From Microglena sp. YARC (lineage: Eukaryota; Chlorophyta; Chlorophyceae; Chlamydomonadales; Chlamydomonadaceae): a stretch of DNA of 64,000 nt. Below are positions 38,541 through 54,086 of this stretch, in pieces (position 1 is the stretch's first letter; every line of letters begins with the position of its first letter). The stretch lies in NCBI GenBank assembly GCA_022414725.1, contig CM039466.1, positions 37,540,936 to 37,604,935 of the forward strand. Direction: 5' to 3'. The translations under genes were made by a program, and so were the position numbers. The notes below the pieces were generated by a model. That model was not told the origin of the DNA. It did no database searches and worked only from the letters and a program-made list of their open reading frames with translations.

Positions 38541-38990
38541 GGCGAGCAGGGGACCCTACAATGATGTTTTTTATTGGAGTCCAAGGGCTGTGGCCGGCTG
38601 CGCTCCTCAAAACTGTCCCTTAGGGGCCGTGATGAAACGATCTAGCAAGCACCCCACACACACACCTACCCACACACACCACACACCACCCAACGGTTTT
38701 GTTATTGGAGTCCAAGGGCTGTGGCCGGCTGCGCTCCTCGAAACTGTCCCTTAAGGGCCCTGATGGAAAGATCTAGCAAGCACCCCCCCACACACACACT
38801 CCCCCTCCACACACACACCTACCCACCCCCCACACACACACCACCCAACGGTTTTGTTATTGGAGTCCAAGGTCTGTGACCAGCTCCGCTCCTCGAAAAT
38901 GTCCCGTGAGGAGTTCCTACAAGTGTTGGTGACGTTCAATTCCGCCGGCATCCATTTTGCATAAGGCAAGGATTGGATTATATCATGGTT
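38541..38990 (+). repeat. 3'-edge copies of DIM1 last exon, one with an intact C-terminus
   Basis: Three copies of the segment coding for DQLRSSK (about 38575-38627, 38703-38755 and 38858-38964), separated by (CACA)n. The third stays open to a TAA at 38962 and codes for LRSSKMSREEFLQVLVTFNS, then AGIHFA. This is conservative against the real end. Confidence 0.85.
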
Positions 38991-39308
38991 TTTCACCCAA
39001 CTCTAGGCTGCTCACCGTCTTCCATTTCTAAGTCCCACTGTGCGGTACCCACGGAAACCAGGGAGCATACTAAGCGCAGCAGACAGTTTAAAGGCATACG
39101 GTGGAGGAGGATTTACTTTACTGATATATTATTGGACTCGGATTTTGATTGATTACATGGCCTAGCAGCATTCAGGCTGCTCACCGTCTGTAGGCGGAGT
39201 AAACATGGGTTGGATTGGATTGGATTATTACATGTTTTTCAGCCAACTCTGGGCTGCTCACCACCTTCCATTTCCAAGTCCCCCCTAGCAATAACCGCGG
39301 AAACCAGA
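38991..39308. repeat. Dispersed 'ccaactctgggctgctcacc' element, tandem copies
   Basis: Copies at 38997-39090 and 39238-39308 (ccaactctgggctgctcacc ... cggaaaccag). More copies are at 39316-39620 (3' part) and 40018-40090. The first copy ends aaaccagggagcatactaag, the uninterrupted form of the MITE insertion site in the second. Confidence 0.75.
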
Positions 39309-39316
39309 GAGCATAC

Positions 39317-39499
39317 CAGGGTTGTTCAGGACGCTGCGTCGTGCGTCGCAGACGCAACGTTTGAGGGTCCGTTGCGTCCTGAGACACAACGTGGGGAGGG
39401 TCCGTTGCGTCGCTATGGGTCGGTTGCTTTTCAGGACGCAGGCTGTAAAATTGGTTGCGTCTCGGGACGCAGAGGTGGGGGTCATCCTGAACAACCCTG
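39317..39499. mobile_element. hAT-like MITE with 16-bp inverted ends
   Basis: Ends cagggttgttcagga and tcctgaacaaccctg are perfect inverted repeats. The flanking 8-bp duplication is gagcatac/gagcataa. CAGGG...CCCTG ends and an 8-bp target duplication are typical of hAT. The interior is made of gttgcgtc/gacgcaac repeats. No coding capacity. Confidence 0.85.
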
Positions 39500-39734
39500 G
39501 AGCATAATGTGCAGAGTATTCAGTTTAAAGGCTTGCATAAGGCAAGGATGGGGTAACTAAACAGATGTATTATTGGACTTGGATTTTGATTGATTACATG
39601 ACCTACAAGCCTCCAGGCTGCTCTCCGTCTGTAGGCGGAGCAAACATGGGTAGTATGAACACTATTACACCAAACTCCTTAGTACAGAATGATATCATGT
39701 ACTTGGTATCGAAGTACTAGGATTTCATAGCATA
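39500..39734. other. Dispersed-repeat remainder, no gene seen
   Basis: Continuation of the element interrupted by the MITE (gtttaaaggcttgcataagg, ttggacttggattttgattg; compare 39089 and 39130). Confidence 0.5.
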
Positions 39735-39930
39735 GTTTTTCTTTTCGGTTACAAGCAGCAGCTTCGAGGCAGCTCCCTGAGCCAGCCACCAGGCTAAGCA
39801 CCAATATTTCAGCAGTTCTGAACAGCTGGTTTTGTCAGCTTCAAGGTGCGCTAGGTTGCGTCAGGTCTGGCCGGAAAGCCAGCCAGATTGTCTGCCTAGA
39901 AGCTGCTGCTAGTAGCTGAAAAGAAAATAT
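39735..39930. mobile_element. Foldback element with ~36-bp inverted ends
   Basis: ttttcttttcggttacaagc and agcagcttcgaggcag at the left (to ~39772) pair with ctgcctagaagctgctgcta and gtagctgaaaagaaaa at the right (39893-39928). About 120 bp lies between. No clear target duplication. Confidence 0.6.
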
Positions 39931-40550
39931 ATGATACATAATTGTAGTGGATTGACAAAGTGGTGCAGCTGAGATGCCGCGTTTCATATGGTAGGATTTG
40001 ATTGTTACATGGTTTTCCAGCCAACTCTGGGCTGCTCACCGTCTTTCAGTTCCAAGTCCCCCTATGCGAGACCCATAGAAACCAGGGAGCACTATCCGGA
40101 TTAGACAGATTCACACAAATCCTATCGTGTCATGAGTGTATGTATGCCACAGTCCAACAGTAGCTAACTTTGGCTGAAGGGCCTTGCCCAACCTCAAACG
40201 AGCAAACGATTTCCTGGCACTTTAACTTGAACTTGGATACATAGCTTCAGCTAGCACTTTGGCTGCTCGCCGTCTTCGGCAGTAAAAAGCAAATACTACG
40301 AAAAATGTAGACGCGAACACGTTTTTCTTCGTTTTTCCATTTATATTTGTCTCTTGTTCTGAACGAGAAAAAAACCAATTCATATCTAATCTCTTAATAC
40401 ATTAATGTGATGCATAAACAGGGGAAGATTCGCTTTCCTGGTACTTCACTTATGTCTACTGACTGCAACTGACTTGTACAGTCAGCTACATATGGCTACA
40501 CTCCGCAGCATCGTGGTCTTGCTATGCATTTAATATCATCCATTTTCTTT
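39931..40550. other. No gene seen; dispersed-repeat fragments
   Basis: 40018-40095 is another ccaactctgggctgctcacc copy. 40143-40215 is a diverged 'acagtccaac' element. 40237-40295 is the reversed aagctatgtaacc-type fragment shared with 18060 and 60560. Confidence 0.5.
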
Positions 40551-40981
40551 AATTAGTTAGTGGTTGTGTAACTAAAGCTTCTATCCTCTGACATCAAGTC
40601 GCATACGTAATATATGTATAACTGACTCCTAGGGTTTACACTAAGCTTCCTGGGGGTCGCTGTACTTAAAGATTGCCACTCGATGTCTGGTATTTTATAA
40701 ACGTTTTTTTTCATTTTTCCTGAGTCAATCTTGCTCAGTGACATCTGGTTATCCTGAAGAATATTATTAAAAACTTATATAATACCTCATCTCTGAATGC
40801 ATCTTGTTAATCCATGAGACCAACATTGTTTGTTGCTATCTCTGGTTGCTAACTTGCCATTAGAACATTCTCTAGCAATGTAGGCACGGAGGCAGAGATG
40901 ATTAATTGCGAGCGTCATTCATTACAGTATCATTGGCCTGCCCATTAAATACTTGACACAAGCCCTTGCCACTGAAAAACA

Positions 40982-41018
<37 letters not shown>

Positions 41019-41097
41019 GGGGGGGGTGGAGTGGGGGGTGGGGGGGGCTGAACTCCCAATTATAAACTCCCTCCATAACGAACACACGCTACGGTAC

Positions 41098-41289
41098 CAG
41101 GGTTATTCAGGAGGACCCTCTGCTCTGCGTCCTGAGACGCAACCAATTGTGTAGCCTGCGTCCTGAGACGCAACCGACCCATAGCCTGCGTCCTCCGATA
41201 TAACCATCCCACTGAAGCTGCGCCTGCGACGCTACGGACCCTTGGACGTTGCGTCTGCGACGTAGGACGCAGCGTCCTAAGCAACCTTG
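41098..41289. mobile_element. hAT-like MITE in unit A (and in each later unit)
   Basis: Ends cagggttattcagga and tcctaagcaaccttg, flanked by tacggtac/tatggtac (8 bp). Same family as 39317-39499. Corresponding copies: 44234-44425, 47587-47779, 50810-51001, 54137-54328, 57454-57645. Because every copy has the same flanks, it was present before the units multiplied. Confidence 0.8.
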
Positions 41290-41804
41290 TATGGTACAGT
41301 CCATATGTATGATACAGTCCAGGGTTAGCCTACTAGGCTAAAGAGACTTTCCCAACCTCGAATAATTAAAAACATTTCTATATAAACAGGAGGGGCTAAT
41401 CGAAACCACCACTAGTCCTGAACTTGTACCAAACGAATCATAAACCTGGAGTCTATGACGGAGGACCTGCGATCCAATGATCTAAATGTAATTTAATTGA
41501 GCACTAAAATACGAGTGCTGCTCTTAGCACTGTAAATCTAAATGTAATTTAATTGAGCACTGTAAATCTAAATGTAATTTAATTGAGCACTAAAATACAA
41601 CGAGTGCTGCTCTTAGCACTGTGCTTCTTTTTACAGTCTAGCCTATGCACTAGGTATCCCAAGCATACACCAGAAATAGGGGTGATCCTGAGTATGGACA
41701 TATTTCAAGTTTCAAATTTCAAACTTCAGTTCAAGGAAGCTGGCAAGCTTATGAAGTTTAAAAAGACACAATGGACTTTTTACTCTAGAAACATGGGAAT
41801 AAGG

Positions 41805-42190
<386 letters not shown>

Positions 42191-42239
42191 GCTTTGATGA
42201 AACCTGGGAATAAGGCCGCGCATCGGTTTTCAAGGGTCC

Positions 42240-43282
42240 TCATAAACTGCACTTAAGCATGTCGATAAGAAACACAGTTTCCTCTATATTCTGGCAATTA
42301 GCGTGGGAAGCATTCTGGGACGCATCTAGCAACATAGCAACTACCTCACTGTGGCCCAGTTCAGCCGCCTTTGTCAAGGCCTGCCCATCTTGACAATTGG
42401 CATTCGCAGCATGCTGTGAAGCACCCAGCAGCATACGGACTATGCCTCCATGGCCAAGCTGAGCTGCCTTCATGAGAGCTCGCCCATCCTGGCAGTTTGC
42501 ATGGCGGCATGCTGTGGGGCATCCAACAGCATGCGCACTATCTCGCAGTGGCCTAGTCCTGCTGAATACAGCAGCGCCTGTCCATCTTGGCAATCCGCGC
42601 GGGCAGCGTGCTGCGGAGCACCCAGCAGCATGCAGACGATCTCGGTGTGGCCTAGCTGTGCTGCCTTAATCAGCGCCTGCCCGTTCTGGCAATCTGCATG
42701 GGCAGCATGGTGTGTGGCATTTAGCAGCATTTTCAAAATCTCGCTATGACCCCCAAGAACGGACTCGATGAGTGCTAGCCCATCTCGGCAATCTGCATGG
42801 GCTGCATGCTCTGGGGCATCTAACAACAAGTGCACCATCTCCTTGTCACCCTCAAGCACTGCATAGAGCAGTGCTAACGAGACTTGGCAATCTGCCCTCG
42901 CTGCGTGCTGAGGGGCATCCAACAGCATACGCACTATCTCACTGTGGCCCCCTAGTACTGCACATAGTAGTGCCCGTCCATCTTGGCAGTCAGCGTGGGC
43001 TGCATGCTCTGGGGCATCCAGCAGCATTCCCACTATTTCATTGTACCCTCGGAAACAAGCTTCCCACAGGGCGCCCCCATCTTGGCTGTCTGCACGGGCG
43101 GTATGCTGAGGGGAATCCAACAACAGTTGCACTATCTTGCTATGGCCTCTGCGCACTGCATGCAGCAACGCCACCTGCCGCTGGCCAAAAAAACCGTTCA
43201 GGAGGACGGGACCGTTTACGTCTGGGCTGGGCCGAAACATGCAATACCTCGTACAAATTCCGGTCCCAAAAAAACCAGACAC
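42240..43282 (-). pseudogene. Ankyrin-repeat gene copy A (frameshifted)
   Basis: Minus-strand ankyrin frame in the same register as copies C and D. A missing g near 42505 shifts the frame, splitting it into 42470-43282 and 42240-42593. It lacks one 33-residue repeat (the AFLHAVRKGHSEIV unit), by fusion of two neighbouring repeats. No F-box. Its start would be in unrelated spacer sequence. Confidence 0.8.
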
Positions 43283-43684
43283 CTGATTGGCCTCATTGTT
43301 CTTGCATCAAATTCTTAAACAAAAACATCAATCTACATACATGCATTTCATTACATTACAGAAACGTTCAATACTGCTTTAAAATCAAGAACCCTTCAAA
43401 AACTCTCTTTTTCGTCACTTCATAGTTAACAATGCTAAATCATCAATCGATTCAATGGAATTCAACTGATTTAAAGCCTCCAGGCGCCCTTCAAATTTAA
43501 TCTTATTCGAATCGATACAATTTAAAGCAATTACATGCATTCAAATTACGTCAATTAAATTAAATGGAAAGGAATAAATCGAATTAAAATAACACAGCAT
43601 TAAACACAATTCAATTGATTTAATTAAAATACATTGATTTAAAGATTCGAATCATTTCATTCGGGACGCGCCTCCAGGCGCCCT

Positions 43685-47041
<3,357 letters not shown>

Positions 47042-47470
47042 AATTAGTGTTTGTGTAACTATAGCTTCTATCCTCTGACATCAAGTCGCATACGTAATAT
47101 ATGTAAAACTGACTCCTAGGGTTTACTCTAAGCTTCCTGGGGGTCGCTGTACTTAAAGATTGCCACTCGATGTCTGGTATTTTATACACGTTTTTTTTTG
47201 CATGTTTCCTGAGTCAATCTTGCTCAGTGACATCTGGTTATCATGAAGGGTATTATTTAAAACTTATATAATACCTCACCTCTGAATGCATCTTGTTAAT
47301 CCATGAGACCAAGATTGTTTGTTGCTATCTCTGGTTGCTAACTTGCCATTAGAACATTCTCTAGCAATGTAGGCACGGAGGCAGAGATGATTAATTGCGA
47401 GCGTCATTCATTACAGAATCATTGGCCTGCCCATTAAATACTTGACACAAGCCCTTGCCACTGAAAAACA

Positions 47471-47502
<32 letters not shown>

Positions 47503-47504
47503 TT

Positions 47505-47535
<31 letters not shown>

Positions 47536-48571
47536 GCTGAACTCCCAATTATAAACTCCCTCCATAACGAACACACGCTACGGTACCAGGGTTGTTCAGG
47601 AGGACCCTCTGCTCTGCGTCCTGAGACGCAACCAAATTGTGTAGCCTGCGTCCTGAGACGCAACCGACCCATAGCCTGCGTCCTCCGATATAACCATCCC
47701 ACTGAAGCTGCGCCTGCGACGCTACGGACCCTTGGACGTTGCGTCTGCGAAGCAGGACGCAGCGTCCTGAGCAACCTTGTATGGTACAGTCCATATGTAT
47801 GATACAGTCCAGGGTTAGCCTACTAGGCTAAAGAGACTTTCCCAACCTCGAATAATTAAAAACATTTCTATATAAACAGGAGGGCTAATCGAAACCACCA
47901 CTAGTCCTGAACTTGTACCAAACGAATCATAAACCTGGAGTCTATGACGGAGGACCTGCGATCCAATGATCTAAATGTAATTTAATTGAGCCCTAAAATA
48001 CAACGAGTGCTGCTCTTAGCACTGTAAATCTAAATGTAATTTAATTGAGCACTGTAAATCTAAATGTAATTTAATTGAGCACTGTAAATCTAAATGTAAT
48101 TTAATTGAGCACTGTAAAATCTAAATGTAATTTAATTGAGCACTGTAAATCTAAATGTAATTTAATTGAGCAGTGTAAATCTAAATGTAATTTAATTGAG
48201 CAGTGTAAATCTAAATGTAATTTAATTGATCACTGTAAATCTAAATGTAATTTAATTGAGCACTGTAAATCTAAATGTAATTTAATTGAGCACTGTAAAT
48301 CTAAATGTAATTTAATTGAGCACTGTAAATCTAAATGTAAATTAATTGAGCACTAAAATACAACGAGTGCTGCTCTTAGCACTGCGCGTCTTTTTGCAGT
48401 CTAGCCTATGCACTAGGTATCCCAAGCATACACCAGAAATAGGGGTGATCCTGAGTATGAACATATTTCAAGTTTCAAATTTCAAACTTCAGTTCAAGGA
48501 AGCTGGCAAGCTTATGAAGTTTTAAAAGACACAATGGATTTTTTACTCTAGAAACATGGGGATAAGGGTCA

Positions 48572-48667
<96 letters not shown>

Positions 48668-50263
48668 GGCTTTGATGAAACCTGGGAATAAGGCCGCGCA
48701 TCGGTTTTCAAGGGTCCCTCATAAACTGCACTTAAGCATGTCGATAAGAAACACAGTTTCCTCTATATTCTGGCAATTAGCGTGGGAAGCATTCTGGGAC
48801 GCATCTAGCAACATAGCAACTACCTCACTGTGGCCCAGTTCAGCCGCCTTTGTCAAGGCCTGCCCATCTTGACAATTGGCATTCGCAGCATGCTGTGAAG
48901 CACCCAGCAGCATACGGACTATGCCTCCATGGCCAAGCTGAGCTGCCTTCATGAGAGCTCGCCCATCCTGGCAGTTTGCATGGGCGGCATGCTGTGGGGC
49001 ATCCAACAGCATGCGCACTATCTCGCAGTGGCCTAGTCCTGCTGAATACAGCAGCGCCTGTCCATCTTGGCAATCCGCGCGGGCAGCGTGCTGCGGAGCA
49101 CCCAGCAGCATGCAGACGATCTCGGTGTGGCCTAGCTGTGCTGCCTTAATCAGCGCTTGCCCGTTCTGGCAATCTGCATGGGCAGCATGGTGTGTGGCAT
49201 TTAGCAGCATTTTCAAAATCTCGCTATGACCCCCAAGAACGGACTCGATGAGTGCTAGCCCATCTCGGCAATCTGCATGGGCTGCATGCTCTGGGGCATC
49301 TAACAACAAGTGCACCATCTCCTTGTCACCCTCAAGCACTGCATAGAGCAGTGCTAACGAGACTTGGCAATCTGCCCTCGCTGCCTGCTGAGGGGCATCT
49401 AACAGCATACGCACTATCTCACTGTGGCCTTTGCGCACTGCGTGCAGAAAGGCCTGTCCATCTCGGCAATCTGCACAGGCAGCATTCTGTGGTGCATCTA
49501 GCAGCCTACGCACTATGTCACTGTGGCCCCCTAGTACTGCACATAGTAGTGCCCGTCCATCTTGGCAGTCAGCGTGGGCTGCATGCTCTGGGGCATCCAG
49601 CAGCATTCCCACTATTTCATTGTACCCTCGGAAACAAGCTTCCCACAGGGCGCCCCCATCTTGGCTGTCTGCACGGGCGGTATGCTGAGGGGAATCCAAC
49701 AACAGTTGCACTATCTTGCTATGGCCTCTGCGCACTGCATGCAGCAACGCCACCTGCCGCTGGCCAAAAAAACCGTTCAGGAGGACGGGACCGTTTACGT
49801 CTGGGCTGGGCCGAAACATGCAATACCTCGTACAAATTCCGGTCCCAAAAAACCAGACACCTGATTGGCCTCAATGTTCTTGCATCAAATTCTTAAACAA
49901 AAACATCAATCTACATACATGCATTTCATTACATTACAGAAACGTTCAATACTGCTTTAAAATCAAGAACCCTTCAAAAACTCTCTTTTTCGTCACTTCA
50001 TAGTTAACAATGCTAAATCATCAATCGATTCAATGGAATTCAACTGATTTAAAGCCTCCAGGCGCCCTTCAAATTTAATCTTATTCGAATCGATACAATT
50101 TAAAGCAATTACATGCATTCAAATTACGTCAATTAAATTAAATGGAAAGGAATAAATCGAATTAAAATAACACAGCATTAAACACAATTCAATTGATTTA
50201 ATTAAAATACATTGATTTAAAGATTCGAATCATTTCATTCGGGACGCGCCTCCAGGCGCCCTT
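47042..50263. repeat. Ankyrin-array unit C
   Basis: Satellite copies at 47970-48345 (~12). The rest is nearly identical to unit D. Confidence 0.9.
48719..49819 (-). CDS. Ankyrin-repeat protein, intact frame without F-box (copy C)
   Basis: 366 codons. About ten ankyrin repeats of 33 residues fill residues ~30-350, with the pattern DGxALLxAVxxGHSEIVRMLL, then DAPQHAAHADCQ. Ankyrin repeats bind partner proteins; the partner is unknown. The first ~22 residues (MFRPSPDVNGPVLLNGFFGQ) come from the spacer joined at the duplication breakpoint, so the start is doubtful and the copy probably lacks its own promoter. Compared with copy F it lacks the F-box and first repeat. The repeats show no stops or shifts, which could reflect recent duplication rather than selection. 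Confidence 0.6.
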   Translation of the reverse strand: MFRPSPDVNGPVLLNGFFGQRQVALLHAVRRGHSKIVQLLLDSPQHTARADSQDGGALWEACFRGYNEIVGMLLDAPEHAAHADCQDGRALLCAVLGGHSDIVRRLLDAPQNAACADCRDGQAFLHAVRKGHSEIVRMLLDAPQQAARADCQVSLALLYAVLEGDKEMVHLLLDAPEHAAHADCRDGLALIESVLGGHSEILKMLLNATHHAAHADCQNGQALIKAAQLGHTEIVCMLLGAPQHAARADCQDGQALLYSAGLGHCEIVRMLLDAPQHAAHANCQDGRALMKAAQLGHGGIVRMLLGASQHAANANCQDGQALTKAAELGHSEVVAMLLDASQNASHANCQNIEETVFLIDMLKCSL

Positions 50264-50723
50264 AATTAGTGTTTGTGTAACTATAGCTTCTATCCTCTGA
50301 CATCAAGTCGCATACGTAATATATGTAAAACTGACTCCTAGGGTTTACTCTAAGCTTCCTGGGGGTCGCTGTACTTAAAGATTGCCACTCGATGTCTGGT
50401 ATTTTATACACGTTTTTTTTTGCATGTTTCCTGAGTCAATCTTGCTCAGTGACATCTGGTTATCATGAAGGGTATTATTTAAAACTTGTATAATACCTCA
50501 CCTCTGAATGCATCTTGTTAATCCATGAGACCAAGATTGTTTGTTGCTATCTCTGGTTGCTAACTTGCCATTAGAACATTCTCTAGCAATGTAGGCACGG
50601 AGGCAGAGATGATTAATTGCGAGCGTCATTCATTACAGAATCATTGGCCTGCCCATTAAATACTTGACACAAGCCCTTGCCACTGAAAAACATGTTGTTG
50701 TTGTTGTTGTTGTTGTTGTTTTT

Positions 50724-50759
<36 letters not shown>

Positions 50760-51912
50760 CTGAACTCCCAATTATAAACTCCCTCCATAACGAACACACG
50801 CTACGGTACCAGGGTTGTTCAGGAGGACCCTCTGCTCTGCGTCCTGAGACGCAACCAATTGTGTAGCCTGCGTCCTGAGACGCAACCGACCCATAGCCTG
50901 CGTCCTCCGATATAACCATCCCACTGAAGCTGCGCCTGCGACGCTACGGACCCTTGGACGTTGCGTCTGCGAAGCAGGACGCAGCGTCCTGAGCAACCTT
51001 GTATGGTACAGTCCATATGTATGATACAGTCCAGGGTTAGCCTACTAGGCTAAAGAGACTTTCCCAACCTCGAATAATTAAAAACATTTCTATATAAACA
51101 GGAGGGGCTAATCGAAACCACCACTAGTCCTGAACTTGTACCAAACGAATCATAAACCTGGAGTCTATGACGGAGGACCTGCGATCCAATGATCTAAATG
51201 TAATTTAATTGAGCCCTAAAATACAACGAGTGCTGCTCTTAGCACTGTAAATCTAAATGTAATTTAATTGAGCACTGTAAATCTAAATGTAATTTAATTG
51301 AGCACTGTAAATCTAAATGTAATTTAATTGAGCACTGTAAATCTAAATGTAATTTAATTGAGCACTGTAAATCTAAATGTAATTTAATTGAGCAGTGTAA
51401 ATCTAAATGTAATTAATTGAGCAGTGTAAATCTAAATGTAATTTAATTGATCACTGTAAATCTAAATGTAATTTAATTGAGCACTGTAAATCTAAATGTA
51501 ATTTAATTGAGCACTGTAAATCTAAATGTAATTTAATTGAGCACTGTAAATCTAAATGTAATTTAATTGAGCAGTGTAAATCTAAATGTAATTTAATTGA
51601 GCACTGTAAATCTAAATGTAATTTAATTGATCACTGTAAATCTAAATGTAATTTAATTGAGCACTGTAAATCTAAATGTAAATTAATTGAGCACTAAAAT
51701 ACAACGAGTGCTGCTCTTAGCACTGCGCGTCTTTTTGCAGTCTAGCCTATGCACTAGGTATCCCAAGCATACACCAGAAATAGGGGTGATCCTGAGTATG
51801 AACATATTTCAAGTTTCAAATTTCAAACTTCAGTTCAAGGAAGCTGGCAAGCTTATGAAGTTTTAAAAGACACAATGGACTTTTTACTCTAGAAACATGA
51901 GGATAAGGGTCA

Positions 51913-51996
<84 letters not shown>

Positions 51997-53592
51997 GGCT
52001 TTGATGAAACCTGGGAATAAGGCCGCGCATCGGTTTTCAAGGGTCCCTCATAAACTGCACTTAAGCATGTCGATAAGAAACACAGTTTCCTCTATATTCT
52101 GGCAATTAGCGTGGGAAGCATTCTGGGACGCATCTAGCAACATAGCAACTACCTCACTGTGGCCCAGTTCAGCCGCCTTTGTCAAGGCCTGCCCATCTTG
52201 ACAATTGGCATTCGCAGCATGCTGTGAAGCACCCAGCAGCATACGGACTATGCCTCCATGGCCAAGCTGAGCTGCCTTCATGAGAGCTCGCCCATCCTGG
52301 CAGTTTGCATGGGCGGCATGCTGTGGGGCATCCAACAGCATGCGCACTATCTCGCAGTGGCCTAGTCCTGCTGAATACAGCAGCGCCTGTCCATCTTGGC
52401 AATCCGCGCGGGCAGCGTGCTGCGGAGCACCCAGCAGCATGCAGACGATCTCGGTGTGGCCTAGCTGTGCTGCCTTAATCAGCGCTTGCCCGTTCTGGCA
52501 ATCTGCATGGGCAGCATGGTGTGTGGCATTTAGCAGCATTTTCAAAATCTCGCTATGACCCCCAAGAACGGACTCGATGAGTGCTAGCCCATCTCGGCAA
52601 TCTGCATGGGCTGCATGCTCTGGGGCATCTAACAACAAGTGCACCATCTCCTTGTCACCCTCAAGCACTGCATAGAGCAGTGCTAACGAGACTTGGCAAT
52701 CTGCCCTCGCTGCGTGCTGAGGGGCATCTAACAGCATACGCACTATCTCACTGTGGCCTTTGCGCACTGCGTGCAGAAAGGCCTGTCCATCTCGGCAATC
52801 TGCACAGGCAGCATTCTGTGGTGCATCTAGCAGCCTACGCACTATGTCACTGTGGCCCCCTAGTACTGCACATAGTAGTGCCCGTCCATCTTGGCAGTCA
52901 GCGTGGGCTGCATGCTCTGGGGCATCCAGCAGCATTCCCACTATTTCATTGTACCCTCGGAAACAAGCTTCCCACAGGGCGCCCCCATCTTGGCTGTCTG
53001 CACGGGCGGTATGCTGAGGGGAATCCAACAACAGTTGCACTATCTTGCTATGGCCTCTGCGCACTGCATGCAGCAACGCCACCTGCCGCTGGCCAAAAAA
53101 ACCGTTCAGGAGGACGGGACCGTTTACGTCTGGGCTGGGCCGAAACATGCAATACCTCGTACAAATTCCGGTCCCAAAAAACCAGACACCTGATTGGCCT
53201 CAATGTTCTTGCATCAAATTCTTAAACAAAAACATCAATCTACATACATGCATTTCATTACATTACAGAAACGTTCAATACTGCTTTAAAATCAAGAACC
53301 CTTCAAAAACTCTCTTTTTCGTCACTTCATAGTTAACAATGCTAAATCATCAATCGATTCAATGGAATTCAACTGATTTAAAGCCTCCAGGCGCCCTTCA
53401 AATTTAATCTTATTCGAATCGATACAATTTAAAGCAATTACATGCATTCAAATTACGTCAATTAAATTAAATGGAAAGGAATAAATCGAATTAAAATAAC
53501 ACAGCATTAAACACAATTCAATTGATTTAATTAAAATACATTGATTTAAAGATTCGAATCATTTCATTCGGGACGCGCCTCCAGGCGCCCTT
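50264..53592. repeat. Ankyrin-array unit D
   Basis: Satellite copies at 51195-51690 (~16). Very close to unit C in the gene part and to unit E in the satellite (shared aattaattgagcagtg deletion). Confidence 0.9.
52048..53148 (-). CDS. Ankyrin-repeat protein, intact frame without F-box (copy D)
   Basis: 366 codons, differing from copy C by one visible residue (QHAAR for QQAAR in repeat 4). Same spacer-derived start and same doubt about expression. If either C or D is translated it would make an ankyrin-only protein that could compete with the F-box form; this is inference. Confidence 0.6.
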   Translation of the reverse strand: MFRPSPDVNGPVLLNGFFGQRQVALLHAVRRGHSKIVQLLLDSPQHTARADSQDGGALWEACFRGYNEIVGMLLDAPEHAAHADCQDGRALLCAVLGGHSDIVRRLLDAPQNAACADCRDGQAFLHAVRKGHSEIVRMLLDAPQHAARADCQVSLALLYAVLEGDKEMVHLLLDAPEHAAHADCRDGLALIESVLGGHSEILKMLLNATHHAAHADCQNGQALIKAAQLGHTEIVCMLLGAPQHAARADCQDGQALLYSAGLGHCEIVRMLLDAPQHAAHANCQDGRALMKAAQLGHGGIVRMLLGASQHAANANCQDGQALTKAAELGHSEVVAMLLDASQNASHANCQNIEETVFLIDMLKCSL

Positions 53593-54053
53593 AATTAGTG
53601 TTTGTGTAACTATAGCTTCTATCCTCTGACATCAAGTCGCATACGTAATATATGTAAAACTGACTCCTAGGGTTTACTCTAAGCTTCCTGGGGGTCGCTG
53701 TACTTAAAGATTGCCACTCGATGTCTGGTATTTTATACACGTTTTTTTTTGCATGTTTCCTGAGTCAATCTTGCTCAGTGACATCTGGTTATCATGAAGG
53801 GTATTATTTAAAACTTGTATAATACCTCACCTCTGAATGCATCTTGTTAATCCATGAGACCAAGATTGTTTGTTGCTATCTCTGGTTGCTAACTTGCCAT
53901 TAGAACATTCTCTAGCAATGTAGGCACGGAGGCAGAGATGATTAATTGCGAGCGTCATTCATTACAGAATCATTGGCCTGCCCATTAAATACTTGACACA
54001 AGCCCTTGCCACTGAAAAACATGTTGTTGTTGTTGTTGTTGTTGTTGTTTTTT

Positions 54054-54086
<33 letters not shown>

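Noticed and set aside
42450..43425. Plus-strand frames over the ankyrin units (ACCGASNSMRTI..., HALGHLTTSAP...)
   Set aside because: They are the antisense of the ankyrin frame, which has the clear 33-residue periodicity. The same shadows appear in all six units.
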